This document shows positions 26,841 to 34,973 of a stretch of DNA of 64,000 nucleotides, one piece after another (position 1 is the stretch's first letter; each line of letters begins with the position of its first letter). The stretch lies in contig NZ_PGFJ01000002.1 of NCBI RefSeq assembly GCF_002797815.1, forward strand, positions 930,001-994,000, in the 5' to 3' direction. Below the pieces are notes generated by a model. That model was not told the DNA's origin. It saw only the letters and a list, made by a program, of their open reading frames with translations, and ran no database searches. The DNA is from Mucilaginibacter auburnensis (GTDB lineage: Bacteria > Bacteroidota > Bacteroidia > Sphingobacteriales > Sphingobacteriaceae). Both the position numbers and the translations under genes were made by a program.

Positions 26841-27666
26841 CCTTTATCTGGGCCTCCAATCCCGTTTGCTCAACCGCAAATTGGTTAATTATTACATCAA
26901 CATATTGCAGTTTACTAAAATCAACAGCCAGCGCTACATCCATACTTAAAAATGAGCCTTTAGGGTTTTTAGCTTTTAAATTGATCAGCTTTCCAATGCG
27001 TACTCCTGCCGGGAACAAAGAATGCTCTGACGTTACCACCTCCTCACCAATTTTAGGCGTGGCATCGGTTGGAACATCATACAATAAACCAACATGAGGG
27101 TTCAAATCTGTACCCCAGCTAAACGAACCCAACTGTTTAGAGTTAGCCAGCATTGCACTTACAGTTGTTTCGTTATGCAGTAATGATTGTACCACCGCAT
27201 AATGCTTGCTCACCAAAATAACCTTACCAACAGCACCACCACTTGCTATTACACCCATACCCTTTTGCACACCTGCATCAGAGCCTACGTTTATAGTAAT
27301 GGTATTCCTGCTACGGTTAACCGAATTATTCACCACTTTGGCTGATATAAAACTGTATTGCTGTTTGTATATCGTATCGGTAAAGGTTCCTTTTGATACG
27401 GTATCAACATATAACGAGCTTTTTAACTGATTGCGCAAGCGTGCATTCTCTGCAGCCAGGCTATCATTAACGTCCCTTAACGTTAAATAGCCTTTCAGCT
27501 CATCAATGCGGGCATAAAGGTTTCCTGTTACCTGATTAGTGCTGTTAATAAAGCTGGCTTTTTGAAAAGAATTGTACTTTATGTAGATAACTATGGAAGC
27601 TATCTCAAAAATAACGAAAAGGAAAAATGCGTTGTACTTGCTTATGAAAATTAACAGGTTACGCAT
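26830..27666 (-). CDS. mreC: Rod-shape-determining protein MreC
   Basis: A 278-residue bitopic protein. One N-terminal transmembrane segment (residues about 12-30) is followed by a coiled coil with ENARLRNQLKSSLY and then the beta-barrel domain (VGKVILVSKHYAVVQSLLHNE and so on). It forms periplasmic filaments that activate PBP2. The ATG sits directly after a heptamer palindrome that fills the mreB-mreC gap. Confidence 0.93.
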   Translation of the reverse strand: MRNLLIFISKYNAFFLFVIFEIASIVIYIKYNSFQKASFINSTNQVTGNLYARIDELKGYLTLRDVNDSLAAENARLRNQLKSSLYVDTVSKGTFTDTIYKQQYSFISAKVVNNSVNRSRNTITINVGSDAGVQKGMGVIASGGAVGKVILVSKHYAVVQSLLHNETTVSAMLANSKQLGSFSWGTDLNPHVGLLYDVPTDATPKIGEEVVTSEHSLFPAGVRIGKLINLKAKNPKGSFLSMDVALAVDFSKLQYVDVIINQFAVEQTGLEAQIKVDE

Positions 27667-27671
27667 GTTAT

Positions 27672-27755
27672 TAGATTTGAGACGTGAGATTTGAGACGTG
27701 AGACAAAAGCGAGATTTTATTGATCTCTATACTCATATCTCACATCTCATATCTA
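27672..27755 (-). repeat. Heptamer palindrome between mreB and mreC (locus C)
   Basis: Five 7-nt units at 27672-27706 (such as GAGACGT and GAGATTT) face five units at 27721-27755 whose reverse complements read GAGATGT and GAGATAT. The 14-nt spacer equals two units. The first 25 bp of each arm pair at 22 positions. The element fills nearly the whole 92-bp gap. Confidence 0.85.
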
Positions 27756-27758
27756 AAA

Positions 27759-28781
27759 TTATTGCATTAAAAACTTAAAGTTACCTATGTTTTTCAACGC
27801 CGTACCCGTACCCCTAACTACCGCGCGCAGCGGATCTTCGGCTACGTGCACCGGAAGTTTGGTTTTAGCAGATACACGACGGTCTAATCCGCGTAACAAT
27901 GCACCGCCACCGGTTAAGTAGATACCGGTCTGATAAATATCAGCCGAGAGTTCCGGCGGAGTGATCTCTAAGGCCTTTAATATCGCCTCTTCAATTTTTG
28001 AAATTGATTTGTCTAAACAATGCGCAATCTCGGTATATGATACCATGATCTGTTTTGGGACACCTGTCATTAAATCACGGCCTTGTACAGCAAAGTCAGC
28101 TGGTGGGTCAGTCAACTCCGGCAGAGCAGAACCAACTTCTATTTTGATCTTCTCTGCAGTACGGTCACCAATCATGATGTTGTGCTGACGACGAATGTAT
28201 TGAACGATATCTGAGTCGAAGTTATCGCCAGCAACACGTATGGATTGATCGCACACGATACCTGAAAGCGCAATAACCGCTATTTCGGTGGTACCACCAC
28301 CAATATCAATGATCATGTTACCCATAGGCTCCTCTACGTCAATACCAATACCTACTGCAGCGGCCATTGGCTCATGTATCAGGTAAACCTCTTTAGCCCC
28401 TGCTATCTCCGCAGAGTCGCGCACGGCGCGTTTCTCCACCTCCGTAATGCCCGATGGGATACAGATAACCATACGCAATGAAGGGAAAAACCATCCCTTG
28501 CCCTGGTTGATCATTTTGATCATGCCGCGTATCATGTGTTCGGCAGCGTTAAAGTCGGCTATTACACCGTCTTTTAGCGGGCGTACAGTACGGATATTAT
28601 CATGGGTTTTACCTTCCATTTGCATGGCCTGGCGCCCAATGGCAATAACTTTATTGGTAGTGCGGTCAAAAGCTACTATTGATGGCTCATCAACAACAAC
28701 TTTATCATTATGTATAATGAGGGTATTTGCGGTACCCAGATCTATGGCGATTTCCTGTGTGAAAAAATTAAATAAGCTCAT
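27759..28781 (-). CDS. mreB: Rod-shape-determining protein MreB (bacterial actin)
   Basis: A 340-residue actin homologue. It has the phosphate-1 motif DLGTANTLI near residue 14, the phosphate-2 motif DIGGGTTEIAVIAL near residue 165 and the adenosine-binding LTGGGALLRGLD near residue 290. It forms membrane-bound filaments that guide cell-wall elongation. The gene starts the mre block, but purH lies upstream on the same strand with only 135 bp between them. Confidence 0.97.
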   Translation of the reverse strand: MSLFNFFTQEIAIDLGTANTLIIHNDKVVVDEPSIVAFDRTTNKVIAIGRQAMQMEGKTHDNIRTVRPLKDGVIADFNAAEHMIRGMIKMINQGKGWFFPSLRMVICIPSGITEVEKRAVRDSAEIAGAKEVYLIHEPMAAAVGIGIDVEEPMGNMIIDIGGGTTEIAVIALSGIVCDQSIRVAGDNFDSDIVQYIRRQHNIMIGDRTAEKIKIEVGSALPELTDPPADFAVQGRDLMTGVPKQIMVSYTEIAHCLDKSISKIEEAILKALEITPPELSADIYQTGIYLTGGGALLRGLDRRVSAKTKLPVHVAEDPLRAVVRGTGTALKNIGNFKFLMQ

Positions 28782-28883
28782 TTTCCGGCTGATTCGAATA
28801 TTTTAAAATTTCATAAAGTTAGTTGAAATATGTTGATTAGTTAACTCCATAAACAGCCTTTTTATTATAAAAAAATTACAACT

Positions 28884-28918
28884 ATTCACTAATCACCAAT
28901 CACTGATCACCAACTGCT
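28884..28918 (-). repeat. Heptamer array between purH and mreB (locus D)
   Basis: Five 7-nt units with words such as AATCACC, AATCACT and GATCACC run into the purH stop codon (28917-28919). ATTCACTAATC here recurs exactly in locus H after argH. Confidence 0.75.
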
Positions 28919-30446
28919 AATGCTTGAAATGGCGCACACCTGTTGTAACCATAGCTATGTTTTTTTGATTACACATATCTATAGAGTCCTGATCTTTTAT
29001 GGAGCCACCCGGCTGTAAAACCGCGGTTATTCCGGCTTCAGCAGCCAGTTCAACACAATCCGGGAACGGGAAAAATGCGTCGGAAGCCATAACAGCACCC
29101 TTCAGATCAAAGCCAAAGCTATGCGCTTTTATAACAGCCTGCTTTAAAGCATCAACCCTTGATGTTTGCCCAACACCGCTTGACATTAACTGGTTGTTTT
29201 TAGCAAATATTATGGTGTTTGATTTGGTATGCTTTACCACCTTATTAGCAAAGAACAGGTCTTTCAATTCCTGCGAAGTTGGCTTAGCATTGGTCACAAC
29301 GTTCATTTGATCAGGACCTTCAACCGTATTGTCTTTATCTTGTTCAATAACACCGTTTAATAACGTTTTAAACTGCTTTGCAGGTAATTCAACCTGCTGC
29401 CTGATCAAAACAATACGGTTCTTTTTAGCGGTTAAGATCTGCACAGCTTCATCAGTATAAGCCGGGGCTATTAATACCTCGTAAAATAACTTATCAATCT
29501 CGGTAGCTGTAGCCGCGTCTATCTCATCATTAGCAATGATAACACCACCAAAAGCAGATATCGGATCGCAAGCTAACGCATCTAACCAGGCTTCTTTTAT
29601 AAACTGACGGCTGGCAATACCGCAGGCGTTAGTGTGCTTTAATATAGCTATGGTTGGTTCGTTAGTGAACTCATCTATCAAAGCAACGGCAGCGTCAACG
29701 TCAACCAGGTTATTGTAGGATAGTTCTTTACCGTTCAATTTGGTAAACATGGCATCCAAATTACCATAGAATACACCTTTTTGATGCGGGTTCTCGCCAT
29801 AACGCAAAACCTGACTTTTTAAAATGCTCTGTTTAAACACAGGCATTGGCTCGTCGCGGTTAAAGTATTGGAATATTGCTGTATCGTAATTTGATGTAAT
29901 GTTGAATGCTTTTTGCGCAAAGCGTTTACGCTGATCAATAGTAGTTGCACCATTTTGCGTTTTTAGCAAACCATCCAGCTCTACATAATCATCCTTGGAA
30001 GCAACTATAACAACGTCTTTAAAGTTTTTAGCTGCCGCGCGGATAAGCGATATACCACCAATATCAATCTTTTCAATAACGTCATCATGTCCCGCACCAG
30101 ACTCTACCGTTTCTTCAAACGGATAAAGGTCAACAATGACCAGGTCTATTTCAGGAATTTCATATTCAGCAATTTGCTGCTGATCGCCTTCAGAACTACG
30201 GCGATTTAAAATACCACCAAAAATTTTAGGATGTAACGTTTTAACCCGTCCACCTAAAATTGATGGATAAGAAGTAAGGTCTTCTACCGCAATTACATCA
30301 ACACCAAGGCTGCGTATAAACGTTTCGGTTCCACCAGTTGAATAAATATTTACTCCAAGGCGGTTTAATTCCTGAATAATAGGCTCCAGATTATCTTTGT
30401 AATAAACTGAAATCAAGGCATTTTTAATGGTAACGGGTTGACTCAT
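28917..30446 (-). CDS. purH: Bifunctional AICAR transformylase/IMP cyclohydrolase
   Basis: A 509-residue enzyme that performs the last two steps of IMP synthesis. The N-terminal MGS-like cyclohydrolase domain covers about 1-190 (YSTGGTETFIRSLGV, TLHPKIFGGIL). The AICAR transformylase domain follows, with the catalytic KHTNACGIA near residue 268 and the C-terminal AVLQPGGSIKDQDSI. TACCTTTG on the minus strand at 30469-30476 is a -7 promoter box. It leads the mre operon strand-wise; cotranscription with mreB is possible. Confidence 0.96.
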   Translation of the reverse strand: MSQPVTIKNALISVYYKDNLEPIIQELNRLGVNIYSTGGTETFIRSLGVDVIAVEDLTSYPSILGGRVKTLHPKIFGGILNRRSSEGDQQQIAEYEIPEIDLVIVDLYPFEETVESGAGHDDVIEKIDIGGISLIRAAAKNFKDVVIVASKDDYVELDGLLKTQNGATTIDQRKRFAQKAFNITSNYDTAIFQYFNRDEPMPVFKQSILKSQVLRYGENPHQKGVFYGNLDAMFTKLNGKELSYNNLVDVDAAVALIDEFTNEPTIAILKHTNACGIASRQFIKEAWLDALACDPISAFGGVIIANDEIDAATATEIDKLFYEVLIAPAYTDEAVQILTAKKNRIVLIRQQVELPAKQFKTLLNGVIEQDKDNTVEGPDQMNVVTNAKPTSQELKDLFFANKVVKHTKSNTIIFAKNNQLMSSGVGQTSRVDALKQAVIKAHSFGFDLKGAVMASDAFFPFPDCVELAAEAGITAVLQPGGSIKDQDSIDMCNQKNIAMVTTGVRHFKH

Positions 30447-30468
30447 TTATATGAAAAATTTTGAGCCG

Positions 30469-30476
30469 CAAAGGTA
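30469..30476 (-). promoter_or_regulatory. -7 promoter box of purH
   Basis: Minus-strand TACCTTTG matches TAnnTTTG and lies 22 bp before the purH ATG at 30446. No -33 TTTG at the ideal distance was seen. Confidence 0.6.
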
Positions 30477-30615
30477 GTTATTTTAGCTGATTACTTATTG
30501 CTGAATTGATACTTTGATTTAATGAAAAATTAAACCTGTTTGTAGCATTGCAACAAAAGCTCTCGTTTTATTATAGAAACAAACACCAAACCGCCATTTA
30601 ACCCACATTATTATT

Positions 30616-31044
30616 ATGAAAAAATTACTTACGCTTTCATTGCTCCTATTAACGATCAGCATTACTTCCTGCGAGAAACAAAGCGCCGGAGAGGAAAAGA
30701 TGACAAAAGGGGTAATTGCCTTAAATAAACAAGATCTGATAGGCCGTTGGAAGGTTACCTCTTATTTTATTTCTGAAGGTGGCCCAGGTAGTTGGAAAAA
30801 TGCGCCAACTAACCAAACAGTGTACGACGAATTTAAAGCAGACGGCACTTTAGGCGGTAATAGCCTGGCAAACACTTACTCAACTTTTGTTATTAAAGAC
30901 AATACTACCGTTAGTTTAAAAGAGAAAAATAGCGATGTTGTACAAAATTATAGTTGTAAGATTGAGGGTGATACAATGACACTAACCCCGACAGGCCCAA
31001 ATATTTGCGTTGAAGGTTGCGCTACTAAGTATATTAAACAATAG
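30616..31044 (+). CDS. Lipocalin-like lipoprotein
   Basis: A 142-residue lipoprotein with signal MKKLLTLSLLLLTISITSC and the cysteine at residue 19. The mature part has DLIGRWKVTSYFISEGGPGSWKN, then DEFKADGTLGG and MTLTPTGPNICVEGC, a pattern seen in Bacteroidota lipocalin-like proteins. Two cysteines near the C-terminus (ICVEGC) may form a disulfide. The ligand is unknown. The neighbouring lipoprotein at 31137 has a related layout, so the pair may be an old duplication. Confidence 0.8.
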   Translation: MKKLLTLSLLLLTISITSCEKQSAGEEKMTKGVIALNKQDLIGRWKVTSYFISEGGPGSWKNAPTNQTVYDEFKADGTLGGNSLANTYSTFVIKDNTTVSLKEKNSDVVQNYSCKIEGDTMTLTPTGPNICVEGCATKYIKQ

Positions 31045-31136
31045 CAGTAAAATTTATTTACAGTACTTTTAACCGCAATAAAAATAAAGCTACGATCGTT
31101 TGGCTTTATCAATTATACAGTAACAAACAAAAACTT

Positions 31137-31493
31137 ATGAAAAGGATTTTCTACGCGTTTGCAGCTTTCTTATTTATTATATCGGCATGTAAAAAAAACA
31201 ATGTATCAGACGTTGGTAAGCAATTGCTTATAGGTACCTGGAATCAGGTTGATATATCAACAAAAGTCCCAACAGGTAAATATCTCAAGTTCTCTGAAAG
31301 CGGAAACTTAGAGACTACGGTAATTTCAGGTTATAACTCATATGAGGTTAATAGCGGAAGGCTGATATTTAAAGGCAGCAGCGGTACGCTGGTGCATTCT
31401 TTTACTGTAGGTTCAGATTCATTGTATATCCAACCGGATGTAATTTGTCAGGATCCAAATGGCTGCGGACAATTATTTGCCCGTCAGAAATAA
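31137..31493 (+). CDS. Small lipocalin-like lipoprotein
   Basis: A 118-residue lipoprotein with signal MKRIFYAFAAFLFIISAC and the cysteine at residue 18. The core QLLIGTWNQVDISTKVPTGKYLKFSESGN is a short version of the lipocalin-like start, and CQDPNGC near the C-terminus parallels ICVEGC of the upstream neighbour. The function is unknown. It is followed by an exceptionally stable 21-bp terminator hairpin that overlaps the end of purN. Confidence 0.78.
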   Translation: MKRIFYAFAAFLFIISACKKNNVSDVGKQLLIGTWNQVDISTKVPTGKYLKFSESGNLETTVISGYNSYEVNSGRLIFKGSSGTLVHSFTVGSDSLYIQPDVICQDPNGCGQLFARQK

Positions 31494-31506
31494 TTTATAA
31501 CGTACA

Positions 31507-31553
31507 AAAAAGATGAAGAGCTAAGCCTATCGGGCTTAGCTCTTCATCTTTTT
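31507..31553. terminator. Bidirectional 21-bp terminator overlapping the purN coding end
   Basis: Two perfectly complementary 21-nt arms (31507-31527 and 31533-31553) enclose the loop TATCG, with A-rich and T-rich outer ends. The right arm also encodes the last five residues (KKMKS) and stop of purN on the minus strand, so one sequence ends transcripts from both sides. Confidence 0.9.
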
Positions 31554-32120
31554 AAGCAAATTTTCAATTACCCTTGGGAAATGCTGATGCTCTAATTGCT
31601 GTCCCTTGAACTTTATCATCTCCAGATTATCGGTCGGGTCAATTTTGAAACGCGATTGATGAATGATCTCCCCTTCGTCAAATTCTTCATTAGCAAAATG
31701 AATGGTAATGCCTGATTCCTCTTCACCGGCAGCCAAAATTGCTTTGTGTACATTATCGCCATACATGCCCTTACCGCCGTATTTAGGCAACAAGGCAGGG
31801 TGCAGGTTAATTATTTTATTAGGAAAAGCTTTGAGTAACGCAGACGGAACCAACCATAAAAAACCCGCCAATACAATCAGATCAACCTGAAGATTTTTCA
31901 ATATCCTGATCACTTCGTCTGTTTGATAGAACTCGTTACGCGTAAAAACATGCGATGGGATCTCAAAATTATCTGCGCGCTGCAGCACATAGGCCTGCGG
32001 ATTGTTGGTTAATATCAATACTACCTCAGCATCCGGACTACGCTTAAAATATTCCATTATTTTTTGGGCGTTTGAGCCTGATCCTGAAGCAAAAATGGCT
32101 ATTCTTTTTTTCAAATTCAC
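31536..32120 (-). CDS. purN: Phosphoribosylglycinamide formyltransferase PurN
   Basis: An approximately 194-residue enzyme that transfers a formyl group from 10-formyl-THF to GAR in purine synthesis. It has FASGSGSNAQKI near the N-terminus, the catalytic region INLHPALLPKYGGKG and GITIHFANEEFDEGEII. No ATG exists before the conserved start. GTG at 32120 or TTG at 32114 (giving MKKRIAIF) are the options, and the TTG at 32147 lies inside a -7 promoter box. The last codons lie in the terminator hairpin. Confidence 0.93.
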   Translation of the reverse strand: MNLKKRIAIFASGSGSNAQKIMEYFKRSPDAEVVLILTNNPQAYVLQRADNFEIPSHVFTRNEFYQTDEVIRILKNLQVDLIVLAGFLWLVPSALLKAFPNKIINLHPALLPKYGGKGMYGDNVHKAILAAGEEESGITIHFANEEFDEGEIIHQSRFKIDPTDNLEMIKFKGQQLEHQHFPRVIENLLKKMKS

Positions 32121-32144
32121 GCGATAACTATGGTTGATTATTGT

Positions 32145-32152
32145 CAAATATA
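32145..32152 (-). promoter_or_regulatory. -7 promoter box of purN
   Basis: Minus-strand TATATTTG matches TAnnTTTG. It lies 24 bp before the GTG at 32120 and covers the TTG at 32147, which excludes that codon as the start. Confidence 0.6.
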
Positions 32153-32170
32153 AATTTTTAACACTTTGTT

Positions 32171-32671
32171 TTATTGCGTTATCACTTTTTGTTTTACAAA
32201 CCCGTAACGCATTACCGTTCTTTTTTGTGTGTTGGAGTAGTTTTGAATATCGCCGGTTATTAACACCATGGAGTATTGACCAACAGTTAATATCTGCGCG
32301 TTGGAAAAAGGCGTTGACTTGCCTGGCCCCAACTTAACAGTATCCTGGCAAACTATATCCGACTTCAAGTACAACTGGTCGGGTGATAATGACCAGCGGC
32401 CATTTGAAATTTGAGTTTTACAATGAAAATTAGTATAGTTACAGGTGCCGTCTGCATTAAGTGTAAACAACTGTTTTTCTGGACAATCGGTATTCAGGGT
32501 ATCATACTTTACAGAATCTCCCTGCGTAACAGTTACCACAACTGTTGTGAGTTCCCACTTACCACTACTGAACAAATTTTGAATAGAAGTTCCTTTATCC
32601 TTTTTGCAGGAATTAGTGAGCATACTAAGTAGCAGCAGGCACAAAATAAATATCAGCGGAACGTTTTTCAT
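32171..32671 (-). CDS. Lipocalin-like lipoprotein
   Basis: A 166-residue lipoprotein whose signal MKNVPLIFILCLLLLSMLTNSC places the cysteine at residue 22. The mature part has FSSGKWELTTVVVTV, then FTLNADGTCNYTNFHC and WSLSPDQLYLKSDIVC. The cysteines in these segments could form disulfides. This is the third small lipoprotein of the lipocalin-like type within 2 kb. A TTG at 32683 would extend the frame, but the ATG at 32671 fits the signal peptide. Confidence 0.78.
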   Translation of the reverse strand: MKNVPLIFILCLLLLSMLTNSCKKDKGTSIQNLFSSGKWELTTVVVTVTQGDSVKYDTLNTDCPEKQLFTLNADGTCNYTNFHCKTQISNGRWSLSPDQLYLKSDIVCQDTVKLGPGKSTPFSNAQILTVGQYSMVLITGDIQNYSNTQKRTVMRYGFVKQKVITQ

Positions 32672-32773
32672 CAGACGGAGCAAAAATATAAAATCGGAAT
32701 TTAATGGAGAGTTAATGCATGGTAATAATAACTGTTTTTAGCAATTATTATTTTACCTGAAAAATTAGAAAAT

Positions 32774-33073
32774 TTAGCGTTCAGAGTTCCAGATATCAGG
32801 ATTACGACTGGTATGTAATACCGCCAAAATGACTATGAGCTTTTTTGCTTGATCGACCGTATAATGCAACATAAACGGGAAGGTATCTAATACGGCGGTT
32901 TTCACATCATCGTATCGTGTAGCCGTTGCCAAAGGCTCGGATTTAATAAAGTCGGCTTTTTCCTTTACCTTTAAGGTAAACCGCTTACCCAAACCCGGCT
33001 GACGAGAATTATACCAATATGCAGCTTCTTTAATATCCTGTTTAGCAATGGGCAGAATAATGAGTTTATACAT
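32774..33073 (-). CDS. RelE/ParE-family toxin
   Basis: A 99-residue protein with the ParE/RelE fold pattern: KLIILPIAKQDIKEAAYWYNSRQPGLGKRF, then IKSEPLATATRYDDVKTAVLDTFPFMLHYTVD and VILAVLHTSRNPDIW at the end. The conserved R and the terminal HxxR-like segment (HTSRNP) agree with ParE proteins. ParE members poison gyrase and RelE members cut mRNA; which applies here is not clear. It overlaps the antitoxin stop by one base (TAATG), as is usual for toxin-antitoxin operons. Confidence 0.88.
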   Translation of the reverse strand: MYKLIILPIAKQDIKEAAYWYNSRQPGLGKRFTLKVKEKADFIKSEPLATATRYDDVKTAVLDTFPFMLHYTVDQAKKLIVILAVLHTSRNPDIWNSER

Positions 33074-33303
33074 TATAATTCCTTATCAATATCTCTCATT
33101 GCCTCATCAAAATCCAAACCTTGTTTCGGATTTTCTAAGTACTTTTCGTAGCGATCTCTTACAATTTTGATATGCCAGTCGGGTACATTGATCTCCTCTT
33201 GCTCAATACCTTTAAACTTGCTTTTGAGTTCGTTCCACTCCTGGATGGGAATATAGACCCCTGTAGTTTCTCCGTTGTTATCTGAAATGTATTGCAAATT
33301 CAT
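33073..33303 (-). CDS. Antitoxin of the ParE-type module
   Basis: A 76-residue acidic protein upstream of the toxin. The start MNLQYISDNNGETTGVYIPIQEW..L is the conserved N-terminus of Bacteroidota addiction-module antitoxins of the type paired with RelE/ParE. The rest (VPDWHIKIVRDRYEKYLENP) is helical and likely wraps the toxin. No DNA-binding motif is obvious, but such antitoxins often self-regulate. The two genes form a two-gene operon. Confidence 0.85.
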   Translation of the reverse strand: MNLQYISDNNGETTGVYIPIQEWNELKSKFKGIEQEEINVPDWHIKIVRDRYEKYLENPKQGLDFDEAMRDIDKEL

Positions 33304-33364
33304 AGCCTGATTAAAACATCACTCAATCAAAAATAACAATAATAATTAAGCTTTGATTGAACTT

Positions 33365-34087
33365 CTACCCTATCATCCCTTCAAACTTTTCCCAAAAACC
33401 ATCTTTAGGTACAGGAGCAGTTATCAGTATAGGTTCACTCTTAACGGGGTGGATGAATTGCAGGCGCCGGGCGTGCAGGCAAATACTTTTACGCAAACTT
33501 CCACGCGGATATCCATATTTGTTATCACCAACTATGGGACAACCTAATGTAGATAATTGCACTCGTATTTGGTGCGGACGGCCGGTTATTGGGTCAACTT
33601 CAATCAGGTAGTAGCCATCCAATTCGCCAACCAGTTTATAATGCAACTCAGCGCGTTGGCTTCCTTTCACTTCCTTATCATGCGCTTTGGTAACATTTTT
33701 CTGCGGATTTTTCTGCAACCAATGTACCAATGTGCCACTTTCCGGAAACGGACGTTTGCGAACAACGGCGTAATAAGTTTTATGCATTTCGCGCGCCTTG
33801 AACATATTATTTATCCGCTCTAACGCTTTGCTGGTTTTAGCAAATAAGATAACACCACTAACAGGCCTGTCTAACCTATGCACCACACCCAAAAAAGCGC
33901 CGTTAGGCTTGTTATATTTTTGGGCGATGTATTTTTTTACCTTTTCATCCAGCGGCTCATCGCCGGTATCATCAACCTGCACAATATCGCCCGCGCGTTT
34001 GTTGATAGCTATGAGGTGATTATCCTCATACAACACATCAGCGTTAGTTATTTCTTTCGGAATGTATTTAATTTCTGTTCGTGCCAT
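33365..34087 (-). CDS. RluA-family pseudouridine synthase
   Basis: A 240-residue enzyme that isomerises uridine in rRNA or tRNA. The catalytic aspartate is in HRLDRPVSGVILFAKTSKAL near residue 90. EVDPITGRPHQIRVQLSTLGCPIVGDNKYG is the second signature. There is no N-terminal S4 domain, as in single-domain RluA/RluC-type enzymes, so the target nucleotide cannot be set. It lies downstream of panB on the same strand across a 34-bp gap with a G-rich hairpin. Confidence 0.92.
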   Translation of the reverse strand: MARTEIKYIPKEITNADVLYEDNHLIAINKRAGDIVQVDDTGDEPLDEKVKKYIAQKYNKPNGAFLGVVHRLDRPVSGVILFAKTSKALERINNMFKAREMHKTYYAVVRKRPFPESGTLVHWLQKNPQKNVTKAHDKEVKGSQRAELHYKLVGELDGYYLIEVDPITGRPHQIRVQLSTLGCPIVGDNKYGYPRGSLRKSICLHARRLQFIHPVKSEPILITAPVPKDGFWEKFEGMIG

Positions 34088-34092
34088 AATGT

Positions 34093-34124
34093 TCAGCTCC
34101 CCCTTTAGGGGGTTGGGGGGCTCA
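34093..34124 (-). repeat. C/G-tract hairpin between panB and the RluA gene
   Basis: CCCCC (34099-34103) pairs with GGGGG (34108-34112) or with GGGGGG (34115-34120). The element fills the whole gap and touches the panB stop. The minus strand reads CCCCAAC then CCCCTAA, a possible 7-nt period. The G5-TT-G6 tract is unusual. Confidence 0.6.
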
Positions 34125-34937
34125 GTACTGTTCCTTCTCGTTAGGGAAACTACCTCCTTTTACATCGTTAACGTAATTTTGAATGGCTTTGTTCATATCG
34201 TCATACAAATTAGCGTATTGACGCAAAAATCTCGGTTTAAAACCTTTGTTCAAACCCAGCATATCATGAATAACCAAAACCTGTCCGTCGCAATACTGGC
34301 CTGCACCTATACCGATTGTAGGGATATTCAAACTTTCAGAAACTTCTTTACCCAAAGCAGCCGGTATTTTCTCTATCACTATACCAAAACAACCTAACTC
34401 CTGCAGCTTTAAAGCATCCTCTTTTAGCTTACTCGCTTCTGCTTCTTCTTTTGCACGTACCGTATAGGTACCAAATTTATAGATGGATTGCGGCGTTAAA
34501 CCCAAATGGCCCATAACGGGTATACCGGCTGTTAGTATGCGGCTAACAGACTCGGCAATTTCCACGCCACCCTCCAGTTTAACCGCATGCGCGCCACTCT
34601 CTTTCATAATGCGGATAGCAGAGTTTAAAGCCTCTTTTGAGTTACCCTGATAGGTACCAAAAGGCAGATCAACAACTATCAAAGCCCGCTTGGCAGCACG
34701 TACTACCGATGAGGCGTGATAGATCATCTGATCTAACGTTATAGGCAGCGTAGTTTCATGTCCGGCCATAACATTAGAGGCTGAATCGCCCACCAGAATA
34801 ACATCTGTTCCGGCGGCATCAACAATGGTAGCCATGGTGTAATCATAAGCGGTAAGCATACTTATCTTTTCGCCACGGCCTTTCATATCCTGAAGCGTAT
34901 GGGTGGTTACCCTTTTAATTTCTTTGTTTACCGACAT
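34122..34937 (-). CDS. panB: 3-methyl-2-oxobutanoate hydroxymethyltransferase
   Basis: A 271-residue enzyme that converts alpha-ketoisovalerate to ketopantoate, the first committed step of pantothenate and CoA synthesis. It has [38 protein letters not shown], the metal/substrate region [11 protein letters not shown] and [20 protein letters not shown]. Minus-strand TACATTTG at 34957-34964 is a -7 promoter box 19 bp before the ATG. No panC is in the window. Confidence 0.96.
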   Translation of the reverse strand: MSVNKEIKRVTTHTLQDMKGRGEKISMLTAYDYTMATIVDAAGTDVILVGDSASNVMAGHETTLPITLDQMIYHASSVVRAAKRALIVVDLPFGTYQGNSKEALNSAIRIMKESGAHAVKLEGGVEIAESVSRILTAGIPVMGHLGLTPQSIYKFGTYTVRAKEEAEASKLKEDALKLQELGCFGIVIEKIPAALGKEVSESLNIPTIGIGAGQYCDGQVLVIHDMLGLNKGFKPRFLRQYANLYDDMNKAIQNYVNDVKGGSFPNEKEQY

Positions 34938-34956
34938 TTTGATCAGTTTGAGTGGG

Positions 34957-34964
34957 CAAATGTA
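34957..34964 (-). promoter_or_regulatory. -7 promoter box of panB
   Basis: Minus-strand TACATTTG matches TAnnTTTG and sits 19 bp upstream of the panB ATG. It lies just past the stop of the CPBP fragment. Confidence 0.55.
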
Positions 34965-34973
34965 GGGATTATT

